Below are positions 23,057 through 34,098 of a DNA stretch of 64,000 bases, piece after piece. The notes beneath the pieces were generated by a model, which saw only the letters and a program-made list of their open reading frames with translations, did no database searches and was not told where the DNA came from. The translations under genes were made by a program, and so were the position numbers. Each line of letters starts with the position of its first letter. The first letter of the stretch is position 1. This DNA comes from Loripinus fragilis (lineage: Eukaryota > Mollusca > Bivalvia > Lucinida > Lucinidae), in contig OZ026517.1 of assembly GCA_964019695.1 (NCBI GenBank), positions 74,234,665 to 74,298,664 of the forward strand. The letters run 5' to 3'.

Positions 23057-23159
23057 TGTTGTATATATGTTAGCTTCATCATATATTTGTATATTTGCTT
23101 TGTTGTAACTTGCTCTCCTATATCTTGGAGGAAAATAAAGAATCATCATCATCATCTTA

Positions 23160-24290
23160 TCCACTAAGAGCGGACTATCAAAGTCCCGCCGACGAAAAGC
23201 AATTTAAACAGCGTTAAGCTTACTGTGCTTGCCAAACTTTAACATTGGCATTCTGTCTCCTTCTGGATTTGCACCTTCTGGATTTGCACATGCTGTGCAA
23301 AATCTAATGAACGGGTCTAGGGTCAAACTGATCAGATAGCCTTAACAATAGACTCTGGACTGAATATCTACTTACCCATTTATGGCGAAAAGAAACCTCA
23401 TTCTGAAAGTTTCATTGGTACAATGTACTTTTTACGCATATGCTCTTAGTATCAAATTTCCATTTGTTTATTTTCAAAATCGCTGAAACGATGCATTATG
23501 GCGCGATGAATATGGCATTTATACCTTTGTCTCACAATCCATAAAGATTTCTATGTGATGGCTGAATGGTTAATCAATTAGTTTTCCAATAAAATGGGTC
23601 GTCGGGAACATATTTAATTTATTTGTTGAACATTTCTAGCACATCCACTAGCTGAATAATTGTCCATATTATTGTACATTTCATTGATACATGAAGTAAT
23701 GTTAAACGTCAAATATATCGCAATAGACACAAAGTGCAAATGCTTGCTGGTGCAAGAAGCAAGCTATTGTACGGTTTTGCATACGTACGGGCGACGATTC
23801 GTTCGCTAAAGCTCGTGGAATTATCTTACTGTACAGACGCACAAACTATACAATAACTTACTTATATAGCATAGGGGCTGGTATGCTGGAAAATAATTTG
23901 TTTATAAATTCTGGAACGGATCATCCTCAAGAAGCAAGCCGAAAGAGAGAGAGGTCCGTACGGCCCTCTATGAAATATATGTAAGAGAAAATGAAAATGA
24001 AAAATGTTGTCTGGACACCCTCACACTCCCAACCCCTGGTGGAATTTTGTAGATCCGCATATGGACGACTAACACTGGGGTTTCGGTGTCGAATAGATTA
24101 TTCTCATCATCATTTTGTTACATTATGCTGATTTTTATTTGATATATTTTGGTAGCGCATTCAATGAGTTTTTATTAATGTGGCCTATCAAATTAAAATA
24201 CCCAATGCCCTCTTTAGAATGAATTCCCCAGCGTATCAGAATATTCTGTGGATCTGCTGTTTGACTGTATGACTTGTGACATTAATTAAG
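23160..24290. other. No gene; hairpin-end fragment
   Basis: 23792-23835 reads GACGATTCGTTCGCTAAAGC then GTGGAATTATCTTACTGTACAG, an arm resembling the foldback at 39657. Otherwise AT-rich spacer. Confidence 0.4.
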
Positions 24291-24925
24291 CAGCAAGAGC
24301 GGTAGATAAGGAGGAATTATGTACACGACTGTACATGCACGACTAGCAACAATTGTTAAGTTTAAATAGCGACGCAGAAGGACAAATGATATACACAAAT
24401 GTACGGCTAGTGACATTTGTTAAGCACATAAGACAACTGTATGACTAGTGGCATTTGTTAACATGTAAGCATCAATAATGACCCAGAAGACAACTGTACG
24501 ACTAGTTTGATTTGATTCCTTACGTCCCATCAACAAATGTACGACTAGTGGAATTTGTAAGGCAACAATAGCGACACATAAGACAACTGTACATAACAGT
24601 GGAATTAATAAAGCAACAATATCGACACAGAAGACAACTGTACGATTAGTGGAATTCGTAAAGCATCAACAGCGGCAGAGAATGACAAATTATGTACACA
24701 ACTGTACGACTAGCGACATTTGCAAAGCAGCAACAGCGACGCAGAATGACAAATGATGTACACAACTGTACGACTAGCGACATTTGCAAAGCAGCAACAG
24801 CGACGCAGAATGACAAATGATGTACACAACTGTACGACTAGTGACATTTGCAAAGCAGCAACAGCGACGCAGAATGACAAATGATGTACACAACTGTACG
24901 ACTAGCAGCAATGGCGGCAGAGAAG
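24290..24925 (+). repeat. 64-bp minisatellite with a degenerate flank
   Basis: ACGACTAGCGACATTTGC starts at 24706, 24770 and 24834, and a partial unit at 24898: exact 64-base spacing with near-identical units (GCAACAGCGACGCAGAATG, GATGTACACAACTGT). From 24290 to 24706 the same phrases recur at irregular spacing. 24504-24536 holds a reversed SINE tail (TTTGATTTGATTCCTTACGT) inserted between units. Confidence 0.9.
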
Positions 24926-25326
24926 AGATACGTTGACAGGGGACAATTTGGCGGGAATAAGCTTTTCTCAGATTGTACATTACTGTCCCGTTCAGTGAAA
25001 CATTTCTGGTATAAAACTATATCATAACAGCGTTTTTGCAAGGGGATAAATTGGATTAAATTGGCTACCCTCTGGCGTCAAAATACTTACCCTTTTTGTT
25101 TCGGATTCTGCCTTTTGCTATGGAGAATCTGATAACTTACAGGAGAAGCGCATATGACTTGAGGGAAAAGAAGCGATATTGGGAATTAAAATATGTATTC
25201 ATACAATTAGCAGAAGTCATATTTACGAATGCAAACCTAATTTAAAACATACACATTACTATTATTACATGAACATACACAATGGCATACTAGAAGAAAT
25301 ACAAACAAAACAATAATTGGGCGCCC

Positions 25327-25536
25327 CATGTGATTTCCAACAATGAGGCATTTTGATAAGTGTAGACTCAGACGGCTCGTGCACCCATCCTTTTAAGCTT
25401 AAAACTCCAAATTATGTTCAGTCAGTAGCTTAACATTACCATCCACTTGTAAAGGCTCTGATCAGACTGCGCGTATGCGCAGGCTGATCTGAGGCTTTGC
25501 TGGTCGCACATACCACATTGTTGGAAATCTCATGTC
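25327..25536 (-). mobile_element. Family D MITE (copy 2)
   Basis: CATGTGATTTCCAACAATGA at the left and CATTGTTGGAAATCTCATG at the right. The hairpin core GCTCTGATCAGACTGCGCGT / GCGCAGGCTGATC lies near the right end, so the copy is reversed relative to 8945. Confidence 0.85.
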
Positions 25537-26127
25537 GCGGCTTACATGAATTGTATTCATAGAATATTGACAACTATCCCTTTCATTCATTCATACATGT
25601 ACATGTCATACCTATATGCACACACAGTGGCACTGAAAAATTGATTTCATTGTTTTTGTTTTAATTGTTTGCAATGCATGAACGTGTCAACTTGCAAGTA
25701 TTCGACATCAACAGTCAGGATGTTGCTATTGGAATTCGCTGACCGCCTACATTACGAGGCTCCTTTTTCGCAGAGTAATGTTTAAAATTCACTTCATTAG
25801 CAGTGCTCATTATAACGATGACAAAGTGGCTTCATTAACTTTTGAAATTATTTGTGGCGTTGACCGGGTTACAAGTATGGGTATCAGATGATGTAAATGC
25901 ATGGTTTATAGGCTTAAACATAAGCGTCAGCTTATCGCTTTCTGTAAGTTATTTTATTTGTTTACTAATTCAAATGATCTCTTTGAATATAAAATTGTAA
26001 TATTCTTGTTAATGACTATTTCTCCAAGTAACATCAATAATTCATAGAATTACTGATGCGAATTTCAAGCTGTTCAATGTGCTGCTAGATGGACTATTTT
26101 GTTTTCACATGCTTTTCCTTTCCGTAT
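25537..26127. other. No gene recognised
   Basis: AT-rich spacer with nothing identifiable. Confidence 0.4.
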
Positions 26128-26627
26128 TACAACCACGCATACCCGCTTAGCAAAAGCATAGTTCATGAAATCGAAGTTGGTGATATAACTGTTATGTAAT
26201 ACATAAACAATTTTCCATATAGTGACAGGTATTTTAATACTAATTGGCAGATTGAGATGTTTTAAAGAGGCAAAGCTAATGGACATAGTTCTTGATAAAT
26301 GTATATTTCAAAATAGGTTTCCTTAATTTCAGTAACATGTGTTGTTATTATACATTGGAATTGCCTCATTGAGTCAATACCAATGTGCACCTACGACAGA
26401 TGTCATTCAATAAATGATTTTTTTCACCATAACCTTTTTTCACAAATTTCTCAACAATATTTTATAATTCAGTGTAATGAGCATGTAGAAATAAACATGT
26501 TTTTGTGTATTTTAGCGTGCACTTGGATGGCAATACAGTAATAGATATCCAATTCTATATTATTGACAGTAATCTTAAGATGTTTCATTGGAATAAAATG
26601 CTAAATTGGTGGTTGCGTGGTTGTATT
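26128..26627 (-). mobile_element. Family G element (copy 2)
   Basis: Left TTACAACCACGCATACCCGC, right AATTGGTGGTTGCGTGGTTGTA. Contains ATTTCAAAATAGGTTTCCTT, TTGGAATTGCCTCA and ACATGTTTTTGTGTATTTTA. Runs opposite to copies at 5833 and 35637 and parallel to 34518. Confidence 0.8.
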
Positions 26628-26929
26628 TGGTTTCGGCACTTTAGAGTCATATGACATTGCATCGTTAATGGGAGTGGTATAACGCCATGTACCACTTTTG
26701 GTTTACAGATTTAGCAATGTTATGTAATGGCGTTCATAAAAAAAGTGTTCATAAGGTTTTCACGCCAAAAATGCGATGTCAAAGATATGTCAATGTCATT
26801 ATGATAAGTAGAATATATTATGCGCGCTCCTGTATTGCTGTGAGTCGTGAGCCATTTTCTCTGTTTTTTCATAGTGTATTAATTTGATTATATTGTTTCT
26901 CCATGATGATACATTGCAATTATTAGGAA

Positions 26930-27160
26930 TCCACCTTGCGAGCTTAACATTTCTGTGCTTCAACAACAGCAGAATCTGGGGCGAAGATTTGGTACCAGTA
27001 AAATACATTAAGCCCCCAGTGGCTTTGACTGCTCTCCTTTCTAAGGCGGTGATTCTGTTGTTGTTGATTCGTTGTTGATTGTTACTCCCATTGTGGGATT
27101 CTGTAATTGTTCTACGTTTAGTTGTGCGATACTTTGTGTCCATTTTAGTTTTGCAATTAT
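26930..27160 (+). repeat. Dispersed repeat J (copy 2)
   Basis: AGAATCTGGGGCGAAGATTT, TTAAGCCCCCAGTGGC and GATTCTGTTGTTGTTGATT match the reverse of 44-155. On the - strand the two open frames at 26799-27143 and 27157-27411 read low-complexity and basic peptides (NGSNNQQRINNNRITALERR); they could be a decayed element ORF, but no domain is recognisable. Confidence 0.6.
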
Positions 27161-27937
27161 CTTGATGGGGAAGAGAGAGCTGGTTGCTTTGCTTTGTTTG
27201 TCTTCCAGGTGTCTTGTGATTGATGTGTGGCTTTTCCTCGCGATGCCACGGGTTTGTCTGCAGTTAGGGATTGTGGTATTTCCTGATCATTCGAGGGCTG
27301 TTCAAATATGAATGCAAGTAGCGTCATAACTTTCTTCTCGTATATGCTACGACAAAATATTATACCTTTCTGGAAAGAACTATTTGTCGCCTTTAAAATG
27401 GCACCAAACATAAGGAAACACTCACTATCTTTCTCGAGTTACAGACCCTTATATAAAGACCGCTCCAGTATACTGAAGTTTTTCTGAAACAACTTGCAAC
27501 ACACGTTTTGGTACATGTGCGGATATAGTGTCATATCTTTGTAAGTTTGAGACAAAATGGCACCAAATTTTCGATGCAAGTTTAAAGCTGCATAGTCTGT
27601 AACTTTTGATCTTTTAATTTTTGAAATAATGTTTCTATTTTTCAAAAACACAGTAAAAAACTAAAATTCAGGTATACATTTAACCAATTTCGTAAATCTT
27701 TACAAATTATCAGTATCAAAACAACAGCATTTATGTTAAAAATCGACTGTCTATAATTATTGGAGGGACGCAAATAATTACAAACAAGAGAAAAAAACAC
27801 CTGTTTTTAAAAGATAATTCACTTTTCCATGCAGTTTTCAGCTATAGTGAACAGATTTATTGTGAAAACTTATCTTAATTCTGCTTTTACAAATGATTTA
27901 AAAAGAAAATATTTTTTTCGAAAAATGTTCATAGTTG

Positions 27938-28228
27938 CAGACTTGGCGCCGTAAAACTGGTTTAAGCCCTCCAGTAAAATATTTTACTGACCGTTCCAAG
28001 GCGGTACTTCTTTTGTGGATCTTTTATGTTTTTGTTCTGTCTTGTGTTTGCTTTGTTTTGTGCGCGTCTGTTTATATGTGCTTTGTGGTCACCTGCTGGG
28101 AAAGGGCTTACCTCTTGGCTCTCGTTTGTGGTGTCTTCTGTGAGTTTGTCACTTTCCCATTGGTATCCTGTGTCAGGTGTGGTACTTGATTGTATCGATT
28201 CCTGATCTTTGCACCATTACTTACTTTT
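27938..28228 (-). repeat. Dispersed repeat R1 (copy 2)
   Basis: On the - strand it starts AAAAGTAAGTAATGGTGC and runs AAAGATCAGGAATCGATAC, CACACCTGACACAGGATACC, GAGAGCCAAGAGGTAAGCCC and CCGCCTTGGAACGGTCAGTA, ending near GGCGCCAAGTCTGC. Frame conservation with the other copies is partial (stops present). Confidence 0.85.
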
Positions 28229-28414
28229 AGTCTCTTTAAGTAACAATCCCAAAGTTGCTTGTACGAAAAACTTTATATAATCCTGTTTCAATTTTGAGCA
28301 AACAGGCACGGTTGTGACGTCATTAATTTCATCCTTAACGTCGTTTGAGTTATCTACTGATGATGTAATAATGAACATCGCTGTGTCTTCTTCTTTGCAT
28401 TTTGCTGAAAACAT
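28217..28414 (-). CDS. Unidentified exon-like open segment, divergent
   Basis: From ATG at 28414 the frame reads MFSAKCKEEDTAMFIITSSV, then an Asp/Glu-rich stretch and VQATLGLLLKETK. It meets AAAA/GTAAGT at 28228, a consensus splice donor that is also the first bases of repeat R1. If used as an exon it would code 62-63 residues and continue to the left; if read through, it stops at TAA two codons later. It lies inside the 2-kb element, so a transposon gene or captured host fragment is more likely than a host gene. No family recognised; could be chance. Confidence 0.3.
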   Translation of the reverse strand: MFSAKCKEEDTAMFIITSSVDNSNDVKDEINDVTTVPVCSKLKQDYIKFFVQATLGLLLKETKSK

Positions 28415-28535
28415 GCTAAATATGTCATAAGAGAGTTTTCAAAACGCGCCGTCCTCTATTTACAGAGTTATCATATTTTATATAATTTTTCAATCATTTT
28501 GCTGTTTCTTAATGACGTGTTTACATTAATTAAAT

Positions 28536-28565
28536 ATGTCCAGTCTGTCTAGTCCTCAAGACCAG
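28536..28565 (+). CDS. Possible short first exon with strong splice donor
   Basis: ATGTCCAGTCTGTCTAGTCC codes MSSLSSPQDQ, followed exactly by CAG/GTGAGT. It points away from the segment at 28414-28217, with 121 bases between the two ATGs, as in a divergent promoter. The downstream exon was not found. Ten codons cannot be judged by composition, so confidence is low. Confidence 0.22.
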
Positions 28566-29269
28566 GTGAGTAATTTTATTGTAAATAACGCGTATAGTGA
28601 TTAAACTTACAGTTAACGTTCAAATTTAGAACAAAGTCGCAGTATTATGAAAACAAAATTAAGTATAAATTCTATAACCCCTTCACTTTAGGCATTTTTT
28701 GCTTAATAAAAATGCTTTTCAGCGTTTAAAATTTACCCACTATCCGTCAATAATTTGTAGCAACAACTCAGTATGAGCGATCAACATATTGTCTTTGGGT
28801 TAAAACTAGTTTAAATGTTGCTTCGTGCATTTTATTAGAGATAAGTTTAACTGAAAACTGAAAGGTGGTATTTTGTTTACCATTTATCTCTAAACATAAG
28901 GAGACTTTAGTGAAAACGATTCGTTGTAATTAAACAAAAGCATGTCGGATTTTCGCAACTTTCACAGAATCATTATATAAGAATATGGGGAAACTTCCTT
29001 AAAAATTTTAAGAAATTTCACCTGCTTATCGAAGAATTATACGCTCGTCTATATCACTGGTATATGTTCAAAGCATTGAGTGTGTTAGTATACTAACGTG
29101 GTCCTTATTCAAAGGGCTATAACTCGATAAGTATACTGTGCTTTTCTTTAGGTCTGGTGCCAGTTTAAAGGTGACATATAGAACTTTATAGAAACGTTTA
29201 CCATGATGTCATAGCATATATGTGAAGAAAGTTGTGAAGCTACTTGCATTCATATTTGAACAGCCTTCG

Positions 29270-30100
29270 TACTCACTATTTTTGAATTTATAAAACTCGT
29301 TGATAAAAGCAAAAAAAATGCTCGACAAGCCTCGCATTTTATCGATTTTCCCCAACTAGTTAAATAAATTCAATAAAGCATGCATACTCATGTAAGATCG
29401 TCTATGTTTATAGGGTTGAATAAATATTTGTAAGGAATCCGAAGTATAGAATCATGATTTATGTTTACATGTGTGCCACGTGCAGATATCATTTCTCTAC
29501 GATGTATATTTATTTAGCATTAAGCATACAATTGTGTTCACACATGTAGCCTTCACAAAATATATTTTTGAACATAAATCAAAGATATCATGATAAGAGC
29601 ATATTTTACTGAATATTGGGGGTTCAAACATGGGGTTTTCATGCATTAACGTGCTTTAGGTCATTAGCGCGGTGTAAAACCCGAGGGCGAAGCCTACGGT
29701 TTTTAACCTTTCCTTTGGGACCTGACTAGCGTTGAAAAAAATCAATTTTGGTGGCTATATTATTGCATAAAGTAACGAAATATCCATCAAAGGTTTACAA
29801 AATATATGAGACGTTATGCTATCATCATTTCAGTCAACACACTCCTGGACGTTTTCAGCTATTATAGGCTATATGGACCTATCATAAAAGAGCAATAAAC
29901 GGAATCATACAATTTATAGTTTACTCCGCCCCTCCTGCGTTTGTTTGCACAGAAATTTAAATTGCTGGCCAACTTATATCACATATTTCGTCAGAATGTG
30001 TAATATTTATAAAGTAAATTATTAATAGATCCATGAAGTGGTCAATGCGACCATTTCCAAAGTGCAGTCAGGCAAATGGAGGAGAAAACTATAAGTAGGT
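29270..30100. other. No gene; family E-like relic
   Basis: 29285-29375 reads TCGTTGATAAAAGC, ATGCTCGACAAGCCTCGCAT and TAAATAAATTCAATAAAGCA, the reverse of the family E left part. 29665-29710 contains AAACCCGAGGGCGAAGCCTA, an unexplained GC-rich patch. Confidence 0.45.
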
Positions 30101-30104
30101 CATA

Positions 30105-30192
30105 GACCATATATTACAATTCTAAAGAAATTAAGTGGGTCACTCTCTGCGCTCGTCCCCACTCAATTCCTTTATAATTGTAATATACTCAG
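30105..30192. repeat. Foldback element
   Basis: TATATTACAATTCTAAAG.AATTAAGTGGG is answered by CCCACTCAATTCC...AATTGTAATATA around a loop CTCTCTGCGCTCGTC. Arms of about 33 bases with few mismatches. Confidence 0.7.
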
Positions 30193-31165
30193 AAAAACAA
30201 TTGAAGGATATTTAGATTCAGTCCCATCTCTAACATCCAATACATTAAAAACTTAACTAATTATGCATGTATTTCATAGCACCAGATATCTGCAATCAAA
30301 ATGGATGATTTATATTAGTCACGCTTCAATGGTTTAAGTACAGTGCAAATCCAAATGGTTCAACCCTCTATACTGAAAAGTCACAAACGTTCAAAAATGA
30401 TTGAAACCCATTTTTATCGTTTGTATTCCATAATGTCTGGCTCTAAAATCATCGCTAGTTCTCCCTTTAAAAATAGCACCTAATTTTGAAGCTGTTGTAA
30501 GTGTTTTATTACAAATTTGTGGTCAAATTTGATGGGGTATGCCATATCCGTGTATTTTTGTTGAAGAAGTTGTCCCATTATTAGGAGACATGACTGATAA
30601 ATTGGTGTTTACTTTTTTCTGTGGTCGGAATTAGAACATGAGCAATGACCTGGTAAAGGTTTCAGCATAAATGGAGAGCGCTAAATTTTTTGCTTGTGAA
30701 TTTTGGGTAGAGAGGGTTGGTACATTTGGTGTAGTACTGTATCGCAACCAATGACCCGTGAATATCAATTTGCATTTTGGTGAATTGCATAGTAATAATT
30801 CTATCAATGACAAAAATAATTTGTTTGAAAATTATATTCCCGAATGTTATAAATTCAAAAGAATTTCGATATCCTTCAAATGTTTTTCTGAGTATATATG
30901 ATCTATACCATATACTTAGTGGTCAGGAACGAGTGTATTACGTGCATACACAGCATATGAATTGCATTGTTAATAATTGGGTTGGTGTCGATTGAAACAT
31001 GACTGTTAGAGTGTGCGGCACGGATTGTATGCAATAATCAATTTTCAGCCTATTTTGTCAAAGGCTATTTTCATCCCTGTATTTGGTTAAAACATTTTTC
31101 ACTTTGTAAAGGGCTAGAACCATCCCGTATTTAGGCACAGCCAAGCTAAACATCTTGTCGTACTG
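30193..31165. other. No gene recognised
   Basis: AT-rich spacer. CAACCCTCTATACTGAAAAG at 30361 resembles one end of a family P element. Confidence 0.4.
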
Positions 31166-31170
31166 AATTA

Positions 31171-31320
31171 CATCGCAAACTTGGATAAACCGAATCACAT
31201 CGCTAACTGGGATATACCGACTCACATCGCTAACTGGGATAAACCGAATCACGTCGCAGACTGGGATAAACCGAATCACATCGCAAACTTGGATAAACCG
31301 AATCTAATCACAAACTTGGG
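31171..31320. repeat. 27-bp minisatellite, about 5.5 units
   Basis: Units start at 31171, 31198, 31225, 31252, 31279 and 31306 with consensus CATCGC.AACT.GGATAAAC. As 27 is a multiple of 3, both strands stay open and give nine-residue repeats (e.g. WDKPNHIAN), but no gene signals accompany them. Confidence 0.9.
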
Positions 31321-31688
31321 CCATGGAGATTATGAAAGCATACATGTACATGTACCGAACTGGATAGTTTTGGCCGTTAATCGAAGTGGCTGAAGAATGA
31401 TAAAATTGGAACTCCTTAAGTTGTTTAAACATGCCTAAGACTTGGATCAGGCAAAATAAGTAATCTTTCCCAATTTAAGAATATTTTTCAGTGGTTACCT
31501 CCCTGTGTACATGTAGTCCGCCTTAAAGCATAATCATCACCAGGTAATGCTGTGTATACAATAATTCCATTTCAACGCAGAGGCCAACTCGTATAATAGC
31601 TTTTAGATCGAGGTTTTGCATGATCCCTCGTTCATTTGTTTCAAGAGCGGTTAAGTCGCATTTTAACACAGCCACCTCCCCAAAGCCT

Positions 31689-32056
31689 TTGACATTTTTA
31701 TATAGAGGATCTAACATGAGTGCTCACGTTTTATTGAATTTATTAAATGAATTGGGAAAAAGGGATCAAATGCGAGGCTTGCCGAGCATTATATCGCTTT
31801 TTTCGCAACGAGTCAAATAAATTCAATAATACAGGAGGATGAATGTAAGATTCTATTTATCATATGATATTTAATTTACTTATAAATCACATTTTGTGAA
31901 AAAAAAATGCTAAGATTTCGCAATATATATGCGTAACTTTATTACGGCCGTAAATACATCACCAAAAATCTATAAACCACTACATTGTAGGTGGTTTATA
32001 GATTTTAATGCATGTCGTTATATCACTCCTAGATACGACGTCATATGATAAATAGT
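31689..32056. mobile_element. Family E element (copy 2)
   Basis: AGAGGATCTAACATGAGTGC, CGAGGCTTGCCGAGCATTAT, ATAAATTCAATAATACAGG, TATTTATCATATGATATTT, hairpin AAATCTATAAACCAC / GTGGTTTATAGATTTT, and end GACGTCATATGATAAATAG. About 365 bp. Confidence 0.75.
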
Positions 32057-32523
32057 TTTCTTTTGTCCACTGGTGTCTATTGTGGAAACTGTTCCGTATT
32101 CATTTAACCATGATGCAACGCACATTTGATCTGATTTCGATCATAATACAGCGTCATGCACAAAAGTGTGCAAAGTTGCTAGAAGTGCAACAAAAGTTTA
32201 CATATCCTGACACCAAAAATACACTGCTGAGAACACCACTGAAAATTTATATTATATCTATCAAACTTGTTGCCATTGAAACACACACCCTGTGATATGA
32301 TAAGACTGTTGTTGAAATCAACAGCAATATTAAAAGTTATTTGAGAAAATCCACTTATTTATTTCCAAATTAGGAATAAGTGAATGTTAAAATAGAAAAC
32401 GCCAAATCGAGCCACCCATTTACATTAATGTTAACTTCATTTTTTACCAATGTTAAGTGTATTTTCAAATATAAAGATGCATAACTTCGTGTTATATGTA
32501 TGTGATCCAATCTTCTCCAAATA

Positions 32524-32602
32524 AAGCGATACGATGGCGCAGTAAGTAAAGCGGTTGTATTCAAAGAATCTGATAACAAAGTTGAGGGTTCGAGCCCCAA
32601 TA
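32524..32602 (+). repeat. tRNA-like sequence 1 (SINE head or pseudo-tRNA)
   Basis: A box TGGCGCAGTAAGTAAAGCGG and B box GGGTTCGAGCCCC are spaced as in tRNAs with a long variable arm, and the arm TTCAAAGAA could present CAA. The acceptor ends do not pair well (CGATACG against CAATAA), so a functional tRNA is unlikely. Confidence 0.5.
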
Positions 32603-32613
32603 AAACCTTTTAA

Positions 32614-32745
32614 GAAGCCCCCGTGGTGTAGTGGATAAGTGCTATGCCTTGTAAACCAGGGGTCGCAGGTTCGATTCCCGGCTTCTCCATAAAACCACTT
32701 TCGGTTGAGCCTTCGGGAGTTCCCGTCATATAATAAACACACACA
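32614..32745 (+). mobile_element. tRNA-like sequence 2 with a SINE body
   Basis: AGAAGCC at the start pairs with GGCTTCT at the end of the head. A box GTGGTGTAGTGGATAAGTG and B box GGTTCGATTCCC are good, but the anticodon stem (ATGCC against CCAGG) does not pair with a seven-base loop. It continues into CTTTCGGTTGAGCCTTCGGG and AGTTCCCGTCATATAATAAA, a SINE-like tail. Best read as a tRNA-derived SINE. Confidence 0.65.
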
Positions 32746-32825
32746 TCATAAACCCTCCCGGCCCAGTACTGGTTTCTACCCATGGAAAAGCCACAAAAAG
32801 TTTTTTATAAATTTTAAATTAATCG

Positions 32826-34042
32826 TTATATACTGAACGAAACTTCTAAACCGCCAGTTAACAAAACATATTTTTTCAATATAACTCATTCATTATTTAA
32901 TTTTTTGAAAGTATGTTTGCCACAGTATATTTGGACACATGTATGCGTCGATTGAACATAACACACATTGATTCAATAAGGATGATCATTTATGCGTAAC
33001 GATAGAGTACTTATACCTGTTTTGCACGTGACGCACAGATGCTAAATGTTTTTCGCCATGTGTATACTCGTATTTTCATCGACAACTATTGGACAACTTT
33101 ATTTTATGACAAAAATGTCAATGTTTGGGTTGTATGAGTATAAAGTAGAGGGGTCGGGCTGTGGATTCAATCGAAAACGGGGCCTCGCTGAGACTGATTC
33201 ATAATTTATCATAAAGTTTGACATGTTTTGATAGAGCCGAAAGTTGACACCACAACATGTCGGCCATTTTTCATTTTTGCACTCGTATGACGAGAAAAAT
33301 CGACAAAAACTGAGTTTAACGTATGTCATAAAATGTCCTGTATAGTCCACCATACTTTGGTGCGGTGATGCACAAATGCTGCATTGGAATGTCGGAAGTG
33401 TCGAGATTGATGTGCAGTAAACGGTTAATGGGTGACGAATGTTTCAATGATTTTGAAGACAAAAACATTTCATCACCATAAACACATTTCTGTGTTCTTT
33501 TAGGCCATATGGGCCTCCATAGGAGCACTGAATTGCATGAAAACTGCTACTTTATTACAAAGCACGATAGTGTTCCATAATGTCCATTTACAGCACCAGA
33601 AAGCTTCAGTAAGGTTTTTGACAAAAGCATGTCATCTCCATAAAGCATTCTTGTGTTTTTTTTATGCCATATGGGCTTCCATAGGAACATTGTGGATTAC
33701 CAGAAAATTGCTTCTTAATAAAAGCGAAACCCAAAAATGTTCAATAATATCCATTTATAACACCATAAATTGGTGTTTTTTACTTTAGGTCCCTTGAATA
33801 CTCGGTTTTAAGCGTGGAGTTCAAATTCTAGCGTTTGTGTGAAAATGAAATGCGATGGTGCCTTTATACAGTCTATCAATTGAGCATGTTATTTTTATTT
33901 TATGAAAATGAAATTTTGACAGAATCTGTTTAATTGATTTTTCCATATTGAGTGTAATTTTTAGCCATGTATGTATCATATATGTTAAGATATATGAGAA
34001 AATGTCGAGTGGCGGTTTGGAAGTTTCGCTCAGTATATTAGG
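32826..34042. mobile_element. ~1.2-kb TA-flanked element with terminal inverted repeats
   Basis: TATACTGAACGAAACTTCTA / AACCGCCAGT at the left matches, reversed, GGCGGTTTGGAAGTTTCG / CTCAGTATA at the right. The interior holds a two-unit ~155-bp repeat (33440-33780) with AGCATT/TTGTGTT, GCCATATGGGC.TCCATAGGA and ATGTCCATTTA phrases. No intact transposase frame. TA borders suggest Tc1/mariner. Confidence 0.65.
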
Positions 34043-34098
34043 TTTTTTTTCTGTGTTATAAGATTGTGTTTATGTTTATATTTGTGGCAACTAGAAAA

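Larger units (their letters stand above)
20200..23157 (+). mobile_element. 5'-truncated LINE (LINE-1copy)
   Basis: Contains the reverse transcriptase frame (20410-22590), about 500 bp of 3' UTR holding a nested MITE, then GGAGGAAAATAAAGA and (ATC)n to 23157. AATAAAG followed by a short tandem tail, rather than a long poly(A), is typical of CR1/L2-like and related non-LTR elements. Left of 20410 only broken RT-region peptides such as REIQQANRRAIKF remain, and there is no endonuclease. Its left edge abuts R1 at 20147. Confidence 0.8.
27292..29269. mobile_element. ~2-kb element with ~180-bp terminal inverted repeats
   Basis: 27292-27475 (CGAGGGCTGTTCAAATATGA, ATGCAAGTAGCGTCATAAC, TCGAGTTACAGACCCTTAT) is matched in reverse by about 29085-29269 (GGGCTATAACTCGATAAG, TGAAGCTACTTGCATTC, ATATTTGAACAGCCTTCG). 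Identity is clear but imperfect, so the element is old. Inside lie a repeat R1 copy (27938-28228), a fragment shared with 58711-58895 (TTTAAAGCTGCATAGTC, and TTGGAGGGACGCAAATAATT), and two divergent exon-like open segments. No transposase domain is visible; a non-autonomous DNA transposon is likely. Confidence 0.7.

Noticed and set aside
24290..24925. CRISPR-like array
   Set aside because: Units are contiguous 64-bp repeats without unique spacers, in a eukaryotic context.
26799..27411. Two adjacent - strand frames as one gene
   Set aside because: They overlap repeat J and a terminal inverted repeat; basic/low-complexity peptides without a domain. Kept only as a comment under repeat J.
32614..32690. 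Functional tRNA gene
   Set aside because: Acceptor ends pair and A/B boxes are good, but the anticodon stem does not form with a seven-base loop and a SINE body follows.
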